A DNA stretch of 64,000 nucleotides from Bacillota bacterium. Lineage in GTDB: Bacteria > Bacillota > Clostridia > Christensenellales > Aristaeellaceae. The DNA lies in the NCBI GenBank assembly GCA_023402355.1, contig JAEXCG010000179.1, positions 29,635 to 93,634 on the forward strand. The letters run 5' to 3'. The translations under genes and the position numbers were made by a program. Shown here in pieces: positions 1 to 12,076 of this stretch (positions are counted from its first letter, which is position 1; every line of letters starts with the position of its first letter). The notes beneath the pieces were generated by a model, which had not been told where the DNA came from, did no database searches, and worked only from the letters and a program-made list of their open reading frames with translations.

Positions 1-138
1 CTCCTGCTCGTAGCCGCTCGCCGAGCAGCCCAGCACGATGGACGCGCTGTACCCCTCCGGTCCGCGCAGTGCCAGGGCCAGCGCGGAGAGGGCCAGCAGC
101 GCGAGCGCCGTTAACAGGATCATTCGCTTTCTGTTCAT
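1..138 (-). CDS. Exported protein, N-terminal part only
   Basis: Only the first 46 codons are in the window; the gene runs off the left edge. It begins with MNRKR followed by about 18 hydrophobic residues rich in Ala and Leu, a typical export signal or membrane anchor. A Cys in LGCSAS at residue 38 sits too far in to be a classic lipobox. The start is set by AAAGGAG seven bases upstream, and a good promoter lies about 45 bases further up. The mature part is not visible, so no function is proposed. Confidence 0.6.
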   Translation of the reverse strand, partial: MNRKRMILLTALALLALSALALALRGPEGYSASIVLGCSASGYEQE

Positions 139-183
139 CGTGAAACTCCTTTCGGCCCCTCTCAATGCGGCCCGTTCAGCCCC

Positions 184-212
184 ATTATACGGTCTTCGCG
201 CGGCGCTGTAAA
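184..212 (-). promoter_or_regulatory. Sigma-A promoter for the partial exported gene
   Basis: On the minus strand TTTACA (207-212) and TATAAT (184-189) are separated by exactly 17 bases, about 45 bases before the start codon at 138. The -35 box overlaps the tail of the hisF terminator, so one transcription unit ends exactly where the next begins. Confidence 0.65.
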
Positions 213-245
213 GAAAAGCAGCAAAGCGAACCGCGCTTTACTGCT
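211..245 (-). terminator. Rho-independent terminator after hisF
   Basis: A 12 bp stem (217-228 with 234-245, one G-U pair) and a five-base loop are followed on the minus strand by TTTTCTTT. It lies 14 bases past the hisF stop and ends the carAB-hisHF unit. Confidence 0.75.
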
Positions 246-258
246 GCTGTATGAGTGT

Positions 259-1041
259 TTATGCGCCTGTCCCCTCCGGCGTCATGCGGACCGGAACGCC
301 CCGCTGCGCGAGGTAGCGCTTAACGTCCGCAATTTTGTATGTGCCGAAGTGAAAGAGCGAGGCCGCGAGCACCGCGTCCGCGTGCCCCTGATCGATCGCG
401 TCGTAGAAGTGCTCCAGCTTGCCCGCGCCGCCCGAGGCGATGACCGGGATGCGCACCGCGTCTGCAATCGCCCGCGTGACGCGCAGGTCGTAGCCGTTTT
501 TCGCGCCGTCCCCGTCCATGCTGGTGAGCAGAATCTCGCCCGCGCCCAGCCGCTCGACCTTTGACGCCCACTCCACAGCGTCGAGCCCGGTATTCACGCG
601 CCCGCCGTTGACGTAGACGTCCCATCCGCTGCCGTCCGCCCGCTGTTTTACGTCCATGGCGACGACCACGCACTGGCTGCCGAAGCGGCTCGCCGCCTCG
701 CTGACGAACGACGGGTTGCGAACAGCGGGCGAGTTTACGCTCACCTTGTCCGCACCGAGGCGCAGCAAATCGCGAATCTGCTCAAGGCTCGTGATGCCCC
801 CGCCCACGGTGAAGGGGATGAATACCTGCTCGGCCACGCGCGCGACCACGTCCAGCAGGGTCGCCCTGCCCTCGTGCGAGGCGTTGATGTCCAGCAGCAC
901 CAGCTCGTCCGCGCCCGCCGCGTCGTAGGTGCGCGCGCACGCCACCGGGTCGCCCGCGTCGCGGATGGAGACGAAGTTGACGCCCTTGACGACGCGTCCG
1001 TCCCGAATGTCCAGGCAGGGGATGATCCGCTTGGTCAGCAT
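259..1041 (-). CDS. hisF: Imidazole glycerol phosphate synthase, cyclase subunit
   Basis: HisF (260 residues, normal length) is the cyclase half of IGP synthase. It uses ammonia from HisH and the ribulosyl intermediate PRFAR to make imidazole glycerol phosphate for histidine and AICAR for purine synthesis. The (beta/alpha)8-barrel phosphate-site sequences are present (IASGGAGK near residue 200). The expected catalytic aspartates are visible in CLDIRDG near residue 11 and in VVAMDVKQ near residue 130. The start codon follows the hisH stop after one base, so the two are translationally coupled and made in equal amounts. No other his gene is in the window; its upstream partners in the transcript are carA and carB. 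Confidence 0.96.
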   Translation of the reverse strand: MLTKRIIPCLDIRDGRVVKGVNFVSIRDAGDPVACARTYDAAGADELVLLDINASHEGRATLLDVVARVAEQVFIPFTVGGGITSLEQIRDLLRLGADKVSVNSPAVRNPSFVSEAASRFGSQCVVVAMDVKQRADGSGWDVYVNGGRVNTGLDAVEWASKVERLGAGEILLTSMDGDGAKNGYDLRVTRAIADAVRIPVIASGGAGKLEHFYDAIDQGHADAVLAASLFHFGTYKIADVKRYLAQRGVPVRMTPEGTGA

Positions 1042-1042
1042 G

Positions 1043-1654
1043 TCAGCATTCCCCCTTCAGCAGGGCAAAGTTTTTGAGCATCTGGAGCCCCGCCGCGCCG
1101 GATTTTTCCGGGTGAAACTGCGTGCCGTAGACGTTTCCCCGGCGCACGGCGGCCGTAAAGGGCGCGCCGTAATCGCAGGTCGCGATCGTCCACGCGTCCG
1201 ACACCTCGGCCGCGTAATACGAATGCACAAAGTACACGTAGGGCGATTCAGGGAGGCCCTCGAACAGCGGATTAGGCCGCAGGGTCAGGTTGTTCCATCC
1301 CATGTGCGGCACCTTGAGCCCGCTCTTTGGAAAGCGCGTCATCGTCGAGGGGATGATGCCCAGCCCCTCAAAGCGCCCGCCCTCCTCGCTGGAGGCGAAG
1401 AGCAGCTGCATGCCCAGGCAGATGCCCAGCAGGGGCTTTCCGGCGTCGGCCGCCTCCAGCACCGCCTTATCGAGTTCCCTCCGTTTGAGCTGCGCCATGG
1501 CGTCGCCGAACGCCCCGACGCCCGGCAGGATGATGCTCTCCGCCGCCGAAAGCGCCGCGCGCTCGTCGGTGATGGCCGCCTCGTATCCCAGAAATTCCAG
1601 CGCCTTTTGCACGCTGCGCAGGTTGCCCATGCCGTAATCGATGATGGCGATCAT
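1043..1654 (-). CDS. hisH: Imidazole glycerol phosphate synthase, glutaminase subunit
   Basis: HisH (203 residues from the chosen start) is a class I glutamine amidotransferase that supplies ammonia to HisF. The nucleophile elbow [10 protein letters not shown] carries the catalytic Cys, and the C-terminal HPEKS provides the His-Glu of the triad. I take ATG at 1654 ([11 protein letters not shown]) because AAGGAGG lies eight bases upstream; the GTG three codons earlier overlaps that ribosome site. The gene lies 71 bases after carB with no terminator between them, so it is probably cotranscribed with carAB. Confidence 0.95.
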   Translation of the reverse strand: MIAIIDYGMGNLRSVQKALEFLGYEAAITDERAALSAAESIILPGVGAFGDAMAQLKRRELDKAVLEAADAGKPLLGICLGMQLLFASSEEGGRFEGLGIIPSTMTRFPKSGLKVPHMGWNNLTLRPNPLFEGLPESPYVYFVHSYYAAEVSDAWTIATCDYGAPFTAAVRRGNVYGTQFHPEKSGAAGLQMLKNFALLKGEC

Positions 1655-1725
1655 GCGCCGCACCTCCTTGGGGCCAGGCCCCGTTTTGCGCCGGGGAAAC
1701 GGCGCGCCTTCAACCGCTGCGCCGC

Positions 1726-4938
<3,213 letters not shown>

Positions 4939-4954
4939 ATCGTAAACCCCTCGA

Positions 4955-6016
4955 TTACTTCGTATTTTCGCGGACCATGGTGAGGAAATCGTCGAACAGA
5001 TAGCCCGTCTCACGCGGGCCGCCGCACGCCTCGGGATGGAACTGCACGCTGAAAGCGGGCCTGTCCAGGTAGCGCACGCCCTCGACCGTCTGATCGTTCC
5101 AGTTCAGGTGGCTGACCTCCGCCGTCTTCGGCAGGGTCTTTGGGTCCACCATGAAGCAGTGGTTCTGCGACGTCACCGAGCAGGTGCCGCGCCGCAGGTC
5201 CTTCACCGGATGGTTCGTGCCGTGGTGGCCGTACTTCATCTGGATCGTGCCCGCGCCCATCGCCAGCGCCATCAGCTGATGCCCGAGGCAGATGCCGAAG
5301 ACCGGACGCTTTTCCATCAGCGCGCGAATCGTCTCGATGTCCTCGCGGTTGTCCGCGGGGTCTCCGGGCCCGTTGGTCAGCATCACGCCGTCACAGCCGC
5401 CCTCCAGAATCTGCCGGGCGGGCGTCCGCGCGGGGTAGACCTTCAGATGGCAGCCCCTCGCAGTCAGCGACCTGAGAATCCCCCGCTTGAGGCCAAAGTC
5501 CATCACCGCGATCGTGGGGCCGTCGCCCGGAATCTCGTAGGGTTCCCTGCAGGTCACGCGCGACACCTGGTCGTGCAGCGCCCAGGCCTTCACCTCGTCC
5601 ATGTCCGCCTGCGTCGGTTCCCCGGCCACGATCTTGCCCCGCAGCGTGCCGTACACGCGGATGCGCCGCGTCAGCGCGCGCGTGTCCACGCCGGTCAGGC
5701 CCGTCACGCCCTGCTCGTCCAGGTAGGCCGAAAGGTCCGTTTTCATCTGCCAGTTGCTCGGCAGGTCGCAAAGCTCCGACACCACGAAGCCCTTCATCGC
5801 CACGCCCGCGGATTCGCTGTCCAGATCGTTGATGCCGACGTTGCCGATCAAGGGATACGTCATGCAGACGATCTGCCCGCAGTAAGAGGGGTCGGTCAGC
5901 GTCTCCTGATAGCCCGTCATGCCGGTCGTGAAGACGACCTCTCCGGTCACTTCGGCCTTGTGCCCAAACAATTCGCCCTCATACCGGGCGCCATCTTCCA
6001 GGATCAAAGTTGCCAT
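4955..6016 (-). CDS. carA: Carbamoyl phosphate synthase, small subunit
   Basis: CarA (353 residues) is the glutaminase subunit that hydrolyses glutamine and passes ammonia to CarB. The N-terminal CPSase_sm domain (LILEDGARYEG) is followed by a class I amidotransferase domain with the nucleophile in GICLGHQLMALA near residue 240 and the His-Glu pair in FHPEACGGPRET near 325. It is the first gene of the car-his unit. Its leader holds a sigma-A promoter and two ArgR-box-like sites. Confidence 0.97.
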   Translation of the reverse strand: MATLILEDGARYEGELFGHKAEVTGEVVFTTGMTGYQETLTDPSYCGQIVCMTYPLIGNVGINDLDSESAGVAMKGFVVSELCDLPSNWQMKTDLSAYLDEQGVTGLTGVDTRALTRRIRVYGTLRGKIVAGEPTQADMDEVKAWALHDQVSRVTCREPYEIPGDGPTIAVMDFGLKRGILRSLTARGCHLKVYPARTPARQILEGGCDGVMLTNGPGDPADNREDIETIRALMEKRPVFGICLGHQLMALAMGAGTIQMKYGHHGTNHPVKDLRRGTCSVTSQNHCFMVDPKTLPKTAEVSHLNWNDQTVEGVRYLDRPAFSVQFHPEACGGPRETGYLFDDFLTMVRENTK

Positions 6017-6027
6017 GCGCTCACATC

Positions 6028-6063
6028 CGTATATTTATTGATTATTTGTTGTGTATTTATGCA
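6028..6063 (-). promoter_or_regulatory. Candidate tandem ArgR boxes in the carA leader
   Basis: Two A+T-rich near-palindromes resemble the ARG-box core TGNATWWWWATNCA. TGCATAAATACACA (minus strand, 6050-6063) has one mismatch and TCAATAAATATACG (6028-6041) has two. Their centres are 22 bases apart, close to the two-helical-turn spacing of known ArgR operators. They lie just downstream of the carA promoter, where a bound ArgR/AhrC hexamer would block transcription. Confidence 0.45.
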
Positions 6064-6071
6064 TCCTAAAT

Positions 6072-6101
6072 ATTATACACCGATTCTCCCCGCCGCGTCA
6101 A
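6072..6101 (-). promoter_or_regulatory. Sigma-A promoter of carAB-hisHF
   Basis: TTGACG (6096-6101) and TATAAT (6072-6077) on the minus strand are 18 bases apart, about 55 bases upstream of the carA start. The pyrG promoter in this window has the same -35, -10 and spacing. Confidence 0.7.
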
Positions 6102-6135
6102 GCGGCGCGAAGGGGCTCTCCTTTGCCGCTAAGGC

Positions 6136-6162
6136 AAAAAGAAAAGGCGGAAATAATCCGCC
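6136..6162 (-). terminator. Rho-independent terminator after purA
   Basis: On the minus strand GGCGG pairs with CCGCC (6146-6162, flanked by one more A-T pair) and is followed by TTTTCTTTTT. It lies 100 bases past the purA stop and before the carA promoter. Confidence 0.7.
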
Positions 6163-6262
6163 TCAAAAGGAAAATACAAAGGACGAAACCGAAAACGCGA
6201 CGGGCAAACCGACCATCATGCAAAGAAGCTCCATCGCCTTGTACTCCCTTCTCTGGGTTCGT

Positions 6263-7537
6263 TTACCGAATAATGATTTCATCGCGGCGCGGTCCGTTGG
6301 ATACATACTTGACGGGCGCCGCGATCCGCGCTTCGATGAACTCCACGTAGCGCCGCGCGTTCTCCGGCAGGTCCTCGTACCTGCGGATGCCGCGCGTATC
6401 GCACATCCAGCCCGGCAGCATTTCGTATACAGGCTTCGCGCGCTCCAGCAGCGGGGTCACCGGGAAATTTTCCGTGCGCACGCCGTCGATCTCGTAGGCC
6501 ATGCAGACCGGAATTTCCGGCAGATAGCCCAGCACGTCCATGTTCGTGAGCGCTACCTGGGTCGCGCCCTGCATCATGCAGCCGTAGCGCGTGGCCACCG
6601 CGTCGAACCAGCCCACGCGGCGGGGACGCCCCGTCGTCGCGCCGAACTCGCCCTTGTCGCCGCCGCGCACGCGCAGCTCCTGCGCCTCGTCGCCGAACAG
6701 CTCCGTCGTAAACGGCCCGCGGCCCACGCACGAGGAATACGCCTTCGTCACCGCGATCACGTCGCTCATCGCCCACAGCGGGACGCCCGCGCCGACGGGG
6801 CCGTATCCCGCGAGCGGGGAGGAGGAGGTGGTCATCGGGTAGATGCCGTGGTCCGGGTCGCGCAGCGTGCCGAGCTGACCCTCCAGCAGGATGCGCTTGC
6901 CCGCCTTGCACGCCTCGTGCAGGTAGAGGTTCGTGTCGCAGACGTAGGGGCGGATGCGCCCCGCCAGCGCCGTCATCTTCCCGATCAGCTCTTCCAGATC
7001 GACCTGCGGCTTGTGATACAGGTGCTCGAGCAGCGCGTTTTTGATCGAAAGCGCGTGCGCGAGCTTTTCGCGCAGCACGTCCGGGTAATACATCTGGCAA
7101 AGCTGAAGGCCGATCTTCTGGAACTTGTCGCCGTAAAACGGCGCGATGCCGCTCTTCGTGGAGCCGAAGTTCTTCGCGCCCAGGCGCTCTTCCTCGTAGC
7201 AGTCCAGCAGCACATGGTAGGGCATCATCACCTGCGCGCGCTCGGATACGAGCAGCTTCGGCGCAGGCACGCCGGCCTTTACGACGCTGTCCAGCTCGGT
7301 GAGCAGCGCTTCGATATTCAGCGCCACGCCCGGACCGATGATGTTGACGACGTCTGGGTTAAAGACGCCGGAAGGCAGCAGATGCAGCGCAAAGCGGCCA
7401 TAATCGTTGATGATCGTGTGACCCGCGTTTGCCCCGCCCTGGAAGCGGACGACGATGTCGGATTCACCCGCGAGCATGTCCGTAATCTTGCCCTTGCCCT
7501 CGTCGCCCCAGTTCGCGCCGACGATTGTACGAACCAT
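6263..7537 (-). CDS. purA: Adenylosuccinate synthetase
   Basis: PurA (424 residues) joins IMP and aspartate using GTP to give adenylosuccinate, the first committed step to AMP. The N-terminal GTP-binding loop NWGDEGKGK holds the catalytic Asp near residue 11, and the GANAGHTI segment near 37-41 carries the catalytic His. The C-terminal part includes the base-binding region expected of the family. The gene has its own strong promoter and terminator, so it is probably monocistronic, although it lies just upstream of carA. Confidence 0.97.
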   Translation of the reverse strand: MVRTIVGANWGDEGKGKITDMLAGESDIVVRFQGGANAGHTIINDYGRFALHLLPSGVFNPDVVNIIGPGVALNIEALLTELDSVVKAGVPAPKLLVSERAQVMMPYHVLLDCYEEERLGAKNFGSTKSGIAPFYGDKFQKIGLQLCQMYYPDVLREKLAHALSIKNALLEHLYHKPQVDLEELIGKMTALAGRIRPYVCDTNLYLHEACKAGKRILLEGQLGTLRDPDHGIYPMTTSSSPLAGYGPVGAGVPLWAMSDVIAVTKAYSSCVGRGPFTTELFGDEAQELRVRGGDKGEFGATTGRPRRVGWFDAVATRYGCMMQGATQVALTNMDVLGYLPEIPVCMAYEIDGVRTENFPVTPLLERAKPVYEMLPGWMCDTRGIRRYEDLPENARRYVEFIEARIAAPVKYVSNGPRRDEIIIR

Positions 7538-7606
7538 TTTGCAGCCCCTTTCTTAACGCAACGCGCCGCGCATTTTGCGCAGCCTGTGCAGGCACATACC
7601 TTTTAG

Positions 7607-7635
7607 TTTATACCCCATTTGCGCGCGCTTGTCAA
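7607..7635 (-). promoter_or_regulatory. Sigma-A promoter of purA
   Basis: TTGACA (7630-7635) and TATAAA (7607-7612) on the minus strand are separated by 17 bases, about 70 bases upstream of the purA start. Confidence 0.7.
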
Positions 7636-7709
7636 GGGAGCATCATCGAAACGACGCGAATTGTGCGGGCTCGCGACAAATCGCGTCGAATTTTTTGTCT
7701 CATCTGCCG

Positions 7710-9332
7710 TCAGGAGATGAACTCGAGGTACTGGCTCATGATGTATCCGCGCTGCCCCTCGTATTCGACGAATTTCCATTCGCCGTTGGTGGCGATCACC
7801 AGCACGCGGCGCCCCTGCGGGACGCGCAGCAGCACGTCGCTCTGGCTCGTGGCGTCCTTGCGCATGGCCAGCTTGTTCTCCTTCGTGCGCGCATAGCCGC
7901 CGATGTCGCCCGAAAGCTGTGCCCGCGGCACAAAGCCCGTCTGATCCTCCGAGCGCACGCAGCACCAGGAACCCAGCACGCCGAGCACCGTCACGCGGCT
8001 GCCGTCCGCCAGGTTTTGCACCACGTTGGAATCCGACTTGGTCTGCGCGCGCATCGTGACGCCGCCGGGCGCCGTCACCTGCACTTCCGGCGGCGCGGGC
8101 GAAATCGCCTCCGCCGCGAAATCGCCGCTGCGGATCAGCAGGTCCTCCTTCAGCATGAAGCCCTCCTGCCCGCCCGCGCGCACCTTCGCCCAGGCGCTCA
8201 GGGTCAGGTCCAGCAGCTCTATTTCCACGCCCTGATAGTACAGCCCCAGTTCGTCCGCGTCCTTTTTGGCTCCCTTATAGATAGGCTGCAGGCTGGTATG
8301 GCCGCTGCCCGCCTCGTCCGGGGCGACGACCGCGTACAGGCCGTGCATGCCGTCGGTGTTGGGCGCGAGCTTTCCGACCGCCGAGGCCTTCACATAGCCC
8401 GTCAGGCCGGTCAGCGAGTATGGATTGCCATCGTAGACGCGCACGTGCAGCCACTTGCCGTTTCCGCTCTCGCCGAGCACCTCCATGGACTCTTCCTTTT
8501 CGCAGATTAGCAGTTCGTCCGACTTCTCCGCCGCCTGCGCGCGCAGCTCCGTCCGCTTGGCGGAGATGCTCGTGACCGGCGGATAGTACGGAAATGCAGT
8601 CCTTTCCGCGGTTTGAGGGTACAGGTCGCCCTCCTCCATCCAGCCGACCACGTCGCCGATGCGCACGCGCGCCCAGCCGTCGCGCTGATAGGAAAACAGC
8701 ATCACGGCCTGCACGCCGTTGTAGTAGCTCCCGATGACCTTGGACTTTGCGCTCGCATCCGCGCGCAGCTTGGCGGGCTTTTGCGGGTCAGGCGCCGAAA
8801 CCAGCGCATACTTGAGGTCTTCTGCCTCCGTCACGTACTTGGACAGCGCGTAGCCGGCGAGCACCGGCTCCTGCTCCGTGCGCACGTAGACCCAGTCGTC
8901 CATAAAGGCGAGGATGCGAATCGCCGTTCCGTTTTCAAGCGTCGCGACCTCCTTGGCCTTCGTCGAGGGTTCGTCGCGCAATGCCAGCATCTCCTGTGGC
9001 AGGGCGACGTCCACCTCCGCGGGGCTGCCCTCCGCCAGTCCCTTCGTCTTGGCCTCGTCCGGCGTGATGAGGTATTCCGAGAGCACGTAGCCCGTCTGCC
9101 CGCCGAATGTCACCTTGGACCACTCGCCCGCGTTCTCCTCGCGCTCCACCTGCGTGCCGTCGTAGAGCAGCCCCAGGGTTCCCGCCGTCGTCGCGGGGTC
9201 CGTGCGCAGGTTCAGGCGCTTGTTGCCGCCCGCCGCGTTCTTGTTGTCGATGACCGCCGCGTCCGCCAGCGCGAAGACGCTTACCAGGCAGAGCAGCAGC
9301 CCCAGCGCGCATGCACACCAACTTTTCCTCAT
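7710..9332 (-). CDS. Secreted protein of seven SH3b modules
   Basis: The 540-residue product starts with a Sec signal peptide (MRKSWCACALGLLLCLVSVFALADA, cleavage near residue 24-26). It then consists almost entirely of bacterial SH3 modules. I count seven, each with a pattern like LR-x-x-P near its start and W-x-x-V...G-Y-V near its end. The last two, with SWCCVRS...TGFV and EWKFVEY...RGYI, are the most canonical. SH3b modules usually bind peptidoglycan cross-links or wall peptides. No hydrolase or membrane anchor is present, so it may be a wall-binding scaffold or sensor. The start has AAGGGGGAG nine bases upstream. It follows dapF after about 190 bases with no clear terminator between. Confidence 0.85.
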   Translation of the reverse strand: MRKSWCACALGLLLCLVSVFALADAAVIDNKNAAGGNKRLNLRTDPATTAGTLGLLYDGTQVEREENAGEWSKVTFGGQTGYVLSEYLITPDEAKTKGLAEGSPAEVDVALPQEMLALRDEPSTKAKEVATLENGTAIRILAFMDDWVYVRTEQEPVLAGYALSKYVTEAEDLKYALVSAPDPQKPAKLRADASAKSKVIGSYYNGVQAVMLFSYQRDGWARVRIGDVVGWMEEGDLYPQTAERTAFPYYPPVTSISAKRTELRAQAAEKSDELLICEKEESMEVLGESGNGKWLHVRVYDGNPYSLTGLTGYVKASAVGKLAPNTDGMHGLYAVVAPDEAGSGHTSLQPIYKGAKKDADELGLYYQGVEIELLDLTLSAWAKVRAGGQEGFMLKEDLLIRSGDFAAEAISPAPPEVQVTAPGGVTMRAQTKSDSNVVQNLADGSRVTVLGVLGSWCCVRSEDQTGFVPRAQLSGDIGGYARTKENKLAMRKDATSQSDVLLRVPQGRRVLVIATNGEWKFVEYEGQRGYIMSQYLEFIS

Positions 9333-9525
9333 GATCTTCTCCCCCTTCGTATCTTTTCCGCCTGTTCGTATGGATCAGCGGTGAAACGCCGCGCAGGCCG
9401 CACGGCTCTGTAAATCGCTCTACTATTTGAACGCTTGAACGCACCGAAATCTTCCATAGAGGATCACAAAAAGCGTGCAATCGGCAAAGGGCCTTTCGCC
9501 CGCTCAGGAAAGCGCCGCAGGCCGG

Positions 9526-10359
9526 TCAGTCTTCCGGCCACTCCCCGTCGAAGACAAACGCGGCGGGCCCCGTCTTGTAGACCGCGTCCTTCTCCCACTC
9601 GACGAGCAGCTCCCCGCCGTCCAGCTCCACGCTCACCCTGCGTCCGGCAAACCCGCACAGCGAGGCTGCGACCGCCGTAGCGCAGGCGCCCGTTCCGCAG
9701 GCCAGCGTCACGCCGCTTCCCCGCTCCCATACGCGCATGCGGATGCGGTCGCTCCCCTTTACCTGCGCAAACTCCACGTTCGTGCGCCGTGGAAAGGCCT
9801 CGTGATGCTCGATTAAGGGGCCGTAGCGTCTGATGTCGAAGGCCTCCACGTCCTCATCCAGGAAGATGACGGCGTGCGGGTTGCCCATGCTCACGCAGGT
9901 CACCTCGAACGCGCGGCCGCCAACCTCCAGCGGCCGGCGAATCACCCTCCCCGTCCCCAGCGTCGTGGGAATCTCCTTCCCGTCCAGGATGGGCGCGCCC
10001 ATGTCCACCCGCACGCACGTCACGACGCCGTCCTTCACCGTGAGGTATAGCGTCTTGATGCCCGCAGGCGTCTCCAGGGTAATGCGCTCCCGGCGCGCGA
10101 GCCCGCGCTCGTAGACGTACTTGCCCACGCACCGCGTCGCGTTTCCGCACATTTCGCTCTCCGAGCCGTCCGCGTTGAAGATGCGCATGGAAAAGTCCGC
10201 CCGCCCGGAAGGGCCGATGAGCACCAATCCGTCCGCGCCGACGCCAAAGTGCGGCCTGCTGACCGCGACGGCCAAAGAAGACGGGTCCTTCACGCGCTCG
10301 CGCGCCGTATCCACGTAAATATAGTCGTTTCCAAGGCCCTGCATTTTGGTAAAATGCAT
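9526..10359 (-). CDS. dapF: Diaminopimelate epimerase
   Basis: DapF (277 residues) converts LL- to meso-diaminopimelate for lysine and peptidoglycan synthesis without a cofactor. Both catalytic cysteines are present, in SEMCGNATRC near residue 73 and in LACGTGACA near residue 219. The start MHFTKMQGLGNDYI is the conserved family N terminus and follows AGAGGGG; an in-frame ATG eight codons upstream is rejected. It is divergent from the DUF1538 gene at 10515 across a short intergenic region with an inverted repeat. Confidence 0.96.
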   Translation of the reverse strand: MHFTKMQGLGNDYIYVDTARERVKDPSSLAVAVSRPHFGVGADGLVLIGPSGRADFSMRIFNADGSESEMCGNATRCVGKYVYERGLARRERITLETPAGIKTLYLTVKDGVVTCVRVDMGAPILDGKEIPTTLGTGRVIRRPLEVGGRAFEVTCVSMGNPHAVIFLDEDVEAFDIRRYGPLIEHHEAFPRRTNVEFAQVKGSDRIRMRVWERGSGVTLACGTGACATAVAASLCGFAGRRVSVELDGGELLVEWEKDAVYKTGPAAFVFDGEWPED

Positions 10360-10457
10360 GCTCTCGCCCCTCTCGCATTGCATGTTTCAAGTTTCTACGC
10401 GCCGCCCGAAAATCCTGCTTTTGCACACGATGCATCCGATTTGTCATTCCCGCGAAT

Positions 10458-10485
10458 AGTATAAAGACAATCTTTATGATATAAT
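10458..10485. promoter_or_regulatory. Divergent promoter region with inverted repeat
   Basis: ATAAAGA-CAA-TCTTTAT (10461-10477) is a perfect 7 bp inverted repeat. On the plus strand it abuts an extended -10 (TGA followed by TATAAT, 10477-10485) that can serve the DUF1538 gene. On the minus strand it overlaps TATACT (10458-10463), a possible -10 for dapF. A regulator bound to the repeat would cover both. No convincing -35 is seen in either direction. Confidence 0.45.
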
Positions 10486-10514
10486 GGTTGTAGAAATAGA
10501 ACAGCAAGAGAGGG

Positions 10515-12068
10515 ATGACATTGATCGGAAAACACGGAAACAAGGCCCAATTTTTCTACCAGCACCGCAGCGTCCTGAAAGAAAAGCTGATGGAGTCGCT
10601 GACCTCGGTCATCCCCATCACGCTCATCGTCCTGCTGCTGTGCTTCAGCGTCTCGCCCATCCCCGTCGCCACGCTGACGGCCTTTCTCATCGGCTCTGCG
10701 ATGCTGATTCTGGGCATGAGCCTCTTCACGCTCGGCGCGGACCTGTTCATGACGCCCCTTGGCGAGCGCCTGGGCGCGTCCATCACCAAATCCCGACGGC
10801 TTCTCATCGTCGCCGTCGTCGGCTTTCTGATCGGCGTCATCGTCACCATCTCCGAGCCCGACCTGCAGGTGCTCGCCAACCAGGTGCCCTCCATCCCCAA
10901 CGCGGTCATCATCTGGTCCGTCGCGCTGGGCGTCGGCGTCTTTCTGGTGGCCGCGCTGATGCGCGTGCTGTTCGGCATACGTTTGGGGACGATGCTCGTC
11001 TTCTTCTACGGGATCGTGTTCGCCCTGTGCTTTTTCGTCTCGCCCGATTTCTGGGCGATCGCGTTTGACGCGGGCGGCGTCACGACGGGTCCCATGACGG
11101 TTCCCTTTATCATGGCGCTGGGCGTCGGCGTTTCCGCCATGCGCTTTGACAAGCACGCGGAAAACGACAGCTTCGGCCTCGTCGCGCTCTGCTCCGTCGG
11201 CCCCATTCTGGCCACCCTGCTGCTCGGCATCTTTTACAACACGGGCAGCGGCAGCTACGTGCCGGTCACCGTGCCGGACGTGGCGGATTCCCGCGGGCTG
11301 ATGCAGCTCTTCACCGCCGCCCTGCCCAACTATCTGCACGAGGTGTTCGCCGCCCTGCTGCCCATCGTGCTCTTCTTTTTCGCGTTCCAGCTGCTCTCGA
11401 TGCGCCTTGGGGCCTCGGATTTCGTGCGTATGTGCATCGGCTTCCTTTATACGTTCGTCGGGCTGGTGCTCTTCCTGACCGGCGTAAACGTCGGCTTTAT
11501 GCCCGCGGGCAACTACCTGGGCAGGATGATCGCGGGCCTCTCCTATCGTTGGATTCTCATTCCCATCGCCATGGTCATCGGCTACTTCATCGTCGCCGCC
11601 GAGCCCGCCGTGCACGTGCTCAACCGTCAGGTGGAGGAAATCACCTCCGGCGCGATCCCGCAGGGCGCGATGAACACGGCGCTCGCCGTCGGCGTCTCCA
11701 TCTCCCTGGGGCTTTCCATGACCCGCGTGCTCACCGGCATCTCGATCATGTGGTACCTCGTTCCCGGGTACGCGGCCGCCATCGTGCTCTCCTTTATCGT
11801 GCCCAAGATCTTTACCTCCATCGCCTTCGACTCCGGCGGGGTTGCTTCCGGTCCCATGACGGCGACGTTCCTGCTTCCGTTTGCGATGGGCGCGTGCGAC
11901 GCGGTCGGCGGCAACATCGTCGCCGATGCGTTCGGCGTGGTCGCCATGGTCGCGATGACGCCGCTCATCACCATTCAAATCATGGGGCTGTACTTCAAGT
12001 ACAAGAGCGCGCACCGTCCGGCGTCCGACGAGGCTGCGGCCGTCGAGGACGTCATCGACCTGACGTGA
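10515..12068 (+). CDS. DUF1538 duplicated membrane protein
   Basis: A polytopic inner-membrane protein of about 517 residues with roughly a dozen hydrophobic spans, arranged as two homologous halves. The signature FDAGGVTTGPMTVPF near residue 185 recurs as FDSGGVASGPMTATF near residue 439. An SEP/AEP motif precedes each (SEPDLQVL and AEPAVHVL). This matches the DUF1538 family, for which I know no established transport substrate. The next gene, eight bases on, is a P-II-like protein, which suggests a channel or permease gated by a P-II signal. The ATG at 10515 abuts its ribosome site; TTG at 10521, six bases after AGAGGG, may be the real start. Confidence 0.85.
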   Translation: MTLIGKHGNKAQFFYQHRSVLKEKLMESLTSVIPITLIVLLLCFSVSPIPVATLTAFLIGSAMLILGMSLFTLGADLFMTPLGERLGASITKSRRLLIVAVVGFLIGVIVTISEPDLQVLANQVPSIPNAVIIWSVALGVGVFLVAALMRVLFGIRLGTMLVFFYGIVFALCFFVSPDFWAIAFDAGGVTTGPMTVPFIMALGVGVSAMRFDKHAENDSFGLVALCSVGPILATLLLGIFYNTGSGSYVPVTVPDVADSRGLMQLFTAALPNYLHEVFAALLPIVLFFFAFQLLSMRLGASDFVRMCIGFLYTFVGLVLFLTGVNVGFMPAGNYLGRMIAGLSYRWILIPIAMVIGYFIVAAEPAVHVLNRQVEEITSGAIPQGAMNTALAVGVSISLGLSMTRVLTGISIMWYLVPGYAAAIVLSFIVPKIFTSIAFDSGGVASGPMTATFLLPFAMGACDAVGGNIVADAFGVVAMVAMTPLITIQIMGLYFKYKSAHRPASDEAAAVEDVIDLT

Positions 12069-12076
12069 GGTGAAAC

